Shown here: positions 61,106-64,000 of the stretch, one piece after another
How the letters are laid out: every line of letters begins with the position of its first letter
How positions within the stretch are numbered: position 1 is the stretch's first letter
Source: Streptomyces sp. Isolate_45
Lineage (GTDB): Bacteria > Actinomycetota > Actinomycetes > Streptomycetales > Streptomycetaceae
Direction: 5' to 3'
DNA length: 64,000 nt
Assembly (NCBI RefSeq): GCF_024721315.2
Contig: NZ_JANFAK020000008.1
Span: 42,834-106,833, forward strand
Notes under the pieces: generated by a model
Seen by the model: only the letters and a program-made list of their open reading frames with translations
What the model was told of the DNA's origin: nothing
Databases searched by the model: none
Position numbers and translations under genes: made by a program

Positions 61106-61606
61106 TCAGTTGTGGAGGTCGTTGTGGGTGCGGACGACCAGGCCGCGGGTGGTGCTGATCGCGGTGCTCTGGCGGTGGTCCTGGATGACCGTGCCGGTGT
61201 AAAGGTGGGTGTGCTCGGTCGGGGCGGCCGCGACGACGGCCTTGGCGCTCTTGAAGACGCGGGAGAGTACGCCGAGGAAGGCGACGGGCGCTCCGACGAC
61301 GAGGGCGACGACGAGCGGGTCGACGTGGCCGGCGACCCACAGGACGAGGGATGCGGAGCCGCCGAGCAGCACGGAGGTGTAGCCGGCGGCGAGCATCATG
61401 CCGCTGGCGTCGGCGGCGCGCTGACTCATGGGCGGCCGCCCGGGTTGGGGGTGGGGCGGGGCGGTGCCGACGAGCGGGAGGGGCGTGTCGTCTCGGTAGG
61501 AGGTCGGGACGGTGGGGGCGGGGCGGTAGGCGTCCTCGATGAGGCGCCGGGCCTCGGCGGCCGCCTCGGACTCGTCGCTGATCGGGGTGTTGCGCTCGGG
61601 CACCAT
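61106..61606 (-). CDS. Membrane protein of the transfer module
   Basis: 166 residues. The N-terminal 60 residues are polar and proline-rich; two hydrophobic helices (about 69-91 and 94-114) follow, then a polar C-terminal tail with STTRGLVVRTHNDLHN. Possibly a transfer- or spread-related (Spd-type) protein by position; no direct evidence. Confidence 0.6.
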   Translation of the reverse strand: MVPERNTPISDESEAAAEARRLIEDAYRPAPTVPTSYRDDTPLPLVGTAPPHPQPGRPPMSQRAADASGMMLAAGYTSVLLGGSASLVLWVAGHVDPLVVALVVGAPVAFLGVLSRVFKSAKAVVAAAPTEHTHLYTGTVIQDHRQSTAISTTRGLVVRTHNDLHN

Positions 61607-61638
61607 GCCGGTGCTCCTTTCGTGCCGGAGGGTGAGGA

Positions 61639-61664
61639 GGGCCCCGGAGCGGTCTCCGGGGCCC
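61639..61664 (-). terminator. Hairpin terminator after the translocase gene
   Basis: GGGCCCCGGAG pairs with CTCCGGGGCCC around four bases, 17 bp beyond the translocase stop at 61681. Confidence 0.65.
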
Positions 61665-61680
61665 TGGTGCTGCGGTGGGA

Positions 61681-63069
61681 TCAGCTGGCCGGGGCCGGGA
61701 CGATGCGTCCCGTGCCGTCGGGTCGGGCCAGGAGGTTTTCGTTTCGCAGGGTGCTGACGGTGGTGCGCAGGGTCCCGCGGCGGATCTCGCGGCCGCCGTC
61801 GGCGTTGAGGGCTTCCAGGAGGTCTGGCTCGCTCAGGCCGTCCGGCGTGCGGGCGAGTACGGCGACGATCCGCTGGGCGGTCGTCATCGACGTGACGTCG
61901 GGCGAGGCGTCTGCGGGGGTGTTGCTCGCGCTGTCGTCACCGTTGGCCGCCGCGAGTTCCTGCTCGGTCACGAACGCCATCAGGTCGATCGGTTCGCCGG
62001 GCGGCGGGCGGTCGCCGTACAGGGCGAGGATCAGGGGGTCGTAGCCCGGGCAGGGGGCGACGGAGCCGACGACGTAGGTCCGGGCCATGCTGGTGGGGCG
62101 GGTCCCGGTCAGGTGGTAGAGCATCCCCTGACTATTGACGTCGTCGTTCTCGTCGTCGGCCGACTCGTTGAACCGGCGCACGCGCCGTACTTCGCCCACG
62201 ACCTTGGGGATCGGCTGGAGTGCCGCGCCGCGCGGGATGAGGCCGTCGCCGACGAGCTGCTGCATCATGCTGCTGCTCCAGCGAAGCAGGATCACTTCGC
62301 CTTCCTTGAGCATGGCGCGGAGGGTGTCCGACCCGCCGAGTTCGTCGAGGTGGCCCGCCTGCGCGGCGATGATGATGCCGACGCCGACGCTGCGGCCCGT
62401 GCGACCGAGTTCCTTGATGAGGTAGGCAGCCTCGGCGCGGAAGGGCGCGTTCTTCTCCAGGAGCCGGTTGGCTTCGTCGACGATGCCGTAAGTCAGCGGG
62501 TCGGGGGAGTTGATGACGAAGCCCGAGCGGCCCATCTCGGCGTAGGCGACCATGCGGCGCTGCGCCTCGGCGACCAGGCCGCGCAGCATGAGGATCGTCT
62601 CGTACTGCGTGGTGACCCGGGTAGCGACTTGCCCCCTGGCCTCGGGCACCGATTGGCCCGACTTGAGGTCGGCCAGGTGGACGACGATGCCAGAGCGTTT
62701 GCAGGCGGCCAGGATCGCTTGAAGCAGTCGGGACTTCCCGGCGCCCGTGGTCCCGAAGATCGCGCCCCTCTGGGCGTTGCCCGTCTTGGGGTCGAAGAGC
62801 CTGAATCGGAGGCGCGCTCCGTCGTAGTACGTGCCGAGGGTGATGCGGCCGCGGTCGTCCATCAGCAGGTCATCGACGCTGATCTCCGCCATATGCATCA
62901 GCGGATTCGACGGGTAGATCCGCACGACCGCCTCACGTCCTGCGCCCTGCTCGAAGATGACCCGCGATCGGTCGTCGACTTCGAGGAGGTCGCACAGCGC
63001 ATCGTGGTCGTATCTCTTCACCCCGCCGGCGGGAGTTCGCAGGACGAACTCCTTGAGCACGTCGGCCAT
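61681..63069 (-). CDS. FtsK/TraB-type DNA translocase
   Basis: 462 residues from the ATG at 63069, overlapping the upstream stop (TGATG). GAIFGTTGAGKSRLLQAIL near residue 108 is Walker A; YGIVDEANRLL near 193 is Walker B; QAGHLDELGG follows. The C-terminal 80 residues (MTTAQRIVAVLARTPDGLSEPDLLEALNADGG...) are a winged helix, as in FtsK gamma and Streptomyces TraB, which reads target repeats. TraB-type proteins alone move double-stranded plasmid DNA between Streptomyces hyphae, so this is the likely conjugation motor. Confidence 0.8.
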   Translation of the reverse strand: MADVLKEFVLRTPAGGVKRYDHDALCDLLEVDDRSRVIFEQGAGREAVVRIYPSNPLMHMAEISVDDLLMDDRGRITLGTYYDGARLRFRLFDPKTGNAQRGAIFGTTGAGKSRLLQAILAACKRSGIVVHLADLKSGQSVPEARGQVATRVTTQYETILMLRGLVAEAQRRMVAYAEMGRSGFVINSPDPLTYGIVDEANRLLEKNAPFRAEAAYLIKELGRTGRSVGVGIIIAAQAGHLDELGGSDTLRAMLKEGEVILLRWSSSMMQQLVGDGLIPRGAALQPIPKVVGEVRRVRRFNESADDENDDVNSQGMLYHLTGTRPTSMARTYVVGSVAPCPGYDPLILALYGDRPPPGEPIDLMAFVTEQELAAANGDDSASNTPADASPDVTSMTTAQRIVAVLARTPDGLSEPDLLEALNADGGREIRRGTLRTTVSTLRNENLLARPDGTGRIVPAPAS

Positions 63070-63899
63070 CAGATCAGTTCCCTTCGCAGTTCGTAGGTGT
63101 TGGCCTCCACCAACGTGACCCCGGGAATCGCGACCTCGGCGATTTCGGCCCAGGTCTCCTCGTCGCGGTCGACGTCCACCTCGGGTTCGGCGAGCTGCGG
63201 CCGGTGGCCGACGATGACGAGCGCCACGTTGGCACCACGACCGGGCACGGGCCCGGTCTCGATCAGTTCCTCGGGCACGTCGAATTTGGCCGACAGCCCG
63301 GCCTTGGACATTTCCGGTACGGGCATTCCGCGTTGGGCGGCGCCGATGATGAGCGCCAGGCATTCCGGGGTCAGTTTGCGGAATGCCAGCAGCACGGTGT
63401 GCGGGGCGATGCCACCGTCGGTGGCGATCTCCTCGGCCCACCATTGGGCTTCGGGGGAGGCGTACACCGGGTCGGGCTCGTCAACTACAGCTTCTTCCTC
63501 GGGCTCGGATACTTCGGCGACCTCCTGCGTCACCGCTTCCTCGGCGACTTCCCGGGCCAGCAGACCGGGACGGATCCACCAGGTGGCACCACTCCACAGG
63601 GCGATCAGGCCCGCCTGGACGAGGTGGGACATCGCGCCGGCAGGTGCCAGGAGTTCACAGACCAGCAGGCCCGCCACCCCGGCGTGGGGGGCGGCGTAGA
63701 GCGCGATGGCCGTGCCCCGCACGCCGTTGGGGGCCCGCCGAACCCTGCTGTTCGTGGCCAGCCCGATTCCGGCGGCCGCCGTGGTGGCGAGGAGGCCGGG
63801 GCCGGGGATGACGTCGGGGGCCAGCAGGCCCCAGGTGAGAAGCGTGGACCCGGCCAGGGTCGCGGTTCGCCCGGCCTTGTCGCGCACGTTGGAGAGCAT
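63069..63899 (-). CDS. Membrane protein coupled to the translocase
   Basis: 276 residues from an ATG at 63899 with GGAGG upstream. The N-terminal 120 residues hold two to four hydrophobic segments (about 14-45, 63-85 and 90-108), followed by a long acidic cytoplasmic domain with VFASPEAQWWAEEI-like helices and a conserved-looking end. It directly precedes the translocase and overlaps it, so it may anchor the motor to the membrane. Confidence 0.65.
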   Translation of the reverse strand: MLSNVRDKAGRTATLAGSTLLTWGLLAPDVIPGPGLLATTAAAGIGLATNSRVRRAPNGVRGTAIALYAAPHAGVAGLLVCELLAPAGAMSHLVQAGLIALWSGATWWIRPGLLAREVAEEAVTQEVAEVSEPEEEAVVDEPDPVYASPEAQWWAEEIATDGGIAPHTVLLAFRKLTPECLALIIGAAQRGMPVPEMSKAGLSAKFDVPEELIETGPVPGRGANVALVIVGHRPQLAEPEVDVDRDEETWAEIAEVAIPGVTLVEANTYELRRELI

Positions 63900-63926
63900 G
63901 GTGAGGGACCTCCGTTCGGGAAAGGG

Positions 63927-64000
<74 letters not shown>

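Overview
The window is high-GC DNA with strong G/C bias at third codon positions, GTG/TTG starts, ATGA/GTGA gene overlaps and AGGAGG-type ribosome binding sites, all typical of Streptomyces or a close actinobacterial relative. No housekeeping genes or RNA genes were recognised. Instead it has a partition pair, a candidate repeat-rich replication region, an FtsK/TraB-type transfer gene, a giant methylase-helicase, many small hypothetical genes and several insertions. It is best read as part of a large plasmid or other plasmid-like accessory replicon. The right end is a run of 73 Gs, probably a sequencing or assembly artefact at a contig end.

Left part (1-13.9 kb): a partial zeta-toxin-like kinase with a small upstream gene; a SprT-like metalloprotease gene behind a perfect palindrome; a 701-bp miniature transposable element with 5-bp target duplications; and a six-gene coupled minus-strand operon (2949-7465) joining a polynucleotide-kinase-like P-loop protein, a nucleoside-deoxyribosyltransferase-like protein and zinc-ribbon proteins. 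Then come a chimeric gene remnant, a GIY-YIG-like nuclease, an atypical tyrosine recombinase coupled to a HEPN/zinc-ribbon protein, and a plus-strand set of hypothetical genes.

Middle (14-42 kb): accessory DNA. It holds small secreted, DUF6233-type and DUF6207-type proteins, Ku, a DEDDh exonuclease, a large HTH-NTPase-repeat protein with fifteen 32-residue repeats, an IS5-like element that appears to carry a barstar gene between its ends, HNH nucleases, a CoiA-like protein, a DnaB-N-like protein, a deleted Tn3-family transposon with 41-bp perfect inverted repeats, and a two-gene Septu-type defence locus (ATPase plus HNH, 38267-40746). Truncated or frameshifted genes are frequent here.

Right part (41-64 kb): the likely plasmid backbone. 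Repeated palindromes (41393-41606) precede two coupled winged-helix proteins, the best candidate for the replication locus. A 15-kb minus-strand ORF (42871-58035) encodes a DarB-like methylase-helicase; within it a 96-codon ORF in another frame carries the normal coding signature for about 290 bp. ParA and a non-canonical ParB-like partner follow, with a matching palindrome upstream of parA and another inside the second gene. A minus-strand transfer module (60076-63899) contains a Pycsar-effector-like membrane protein, small accessory proteins and an FtsK/TraB translocase.
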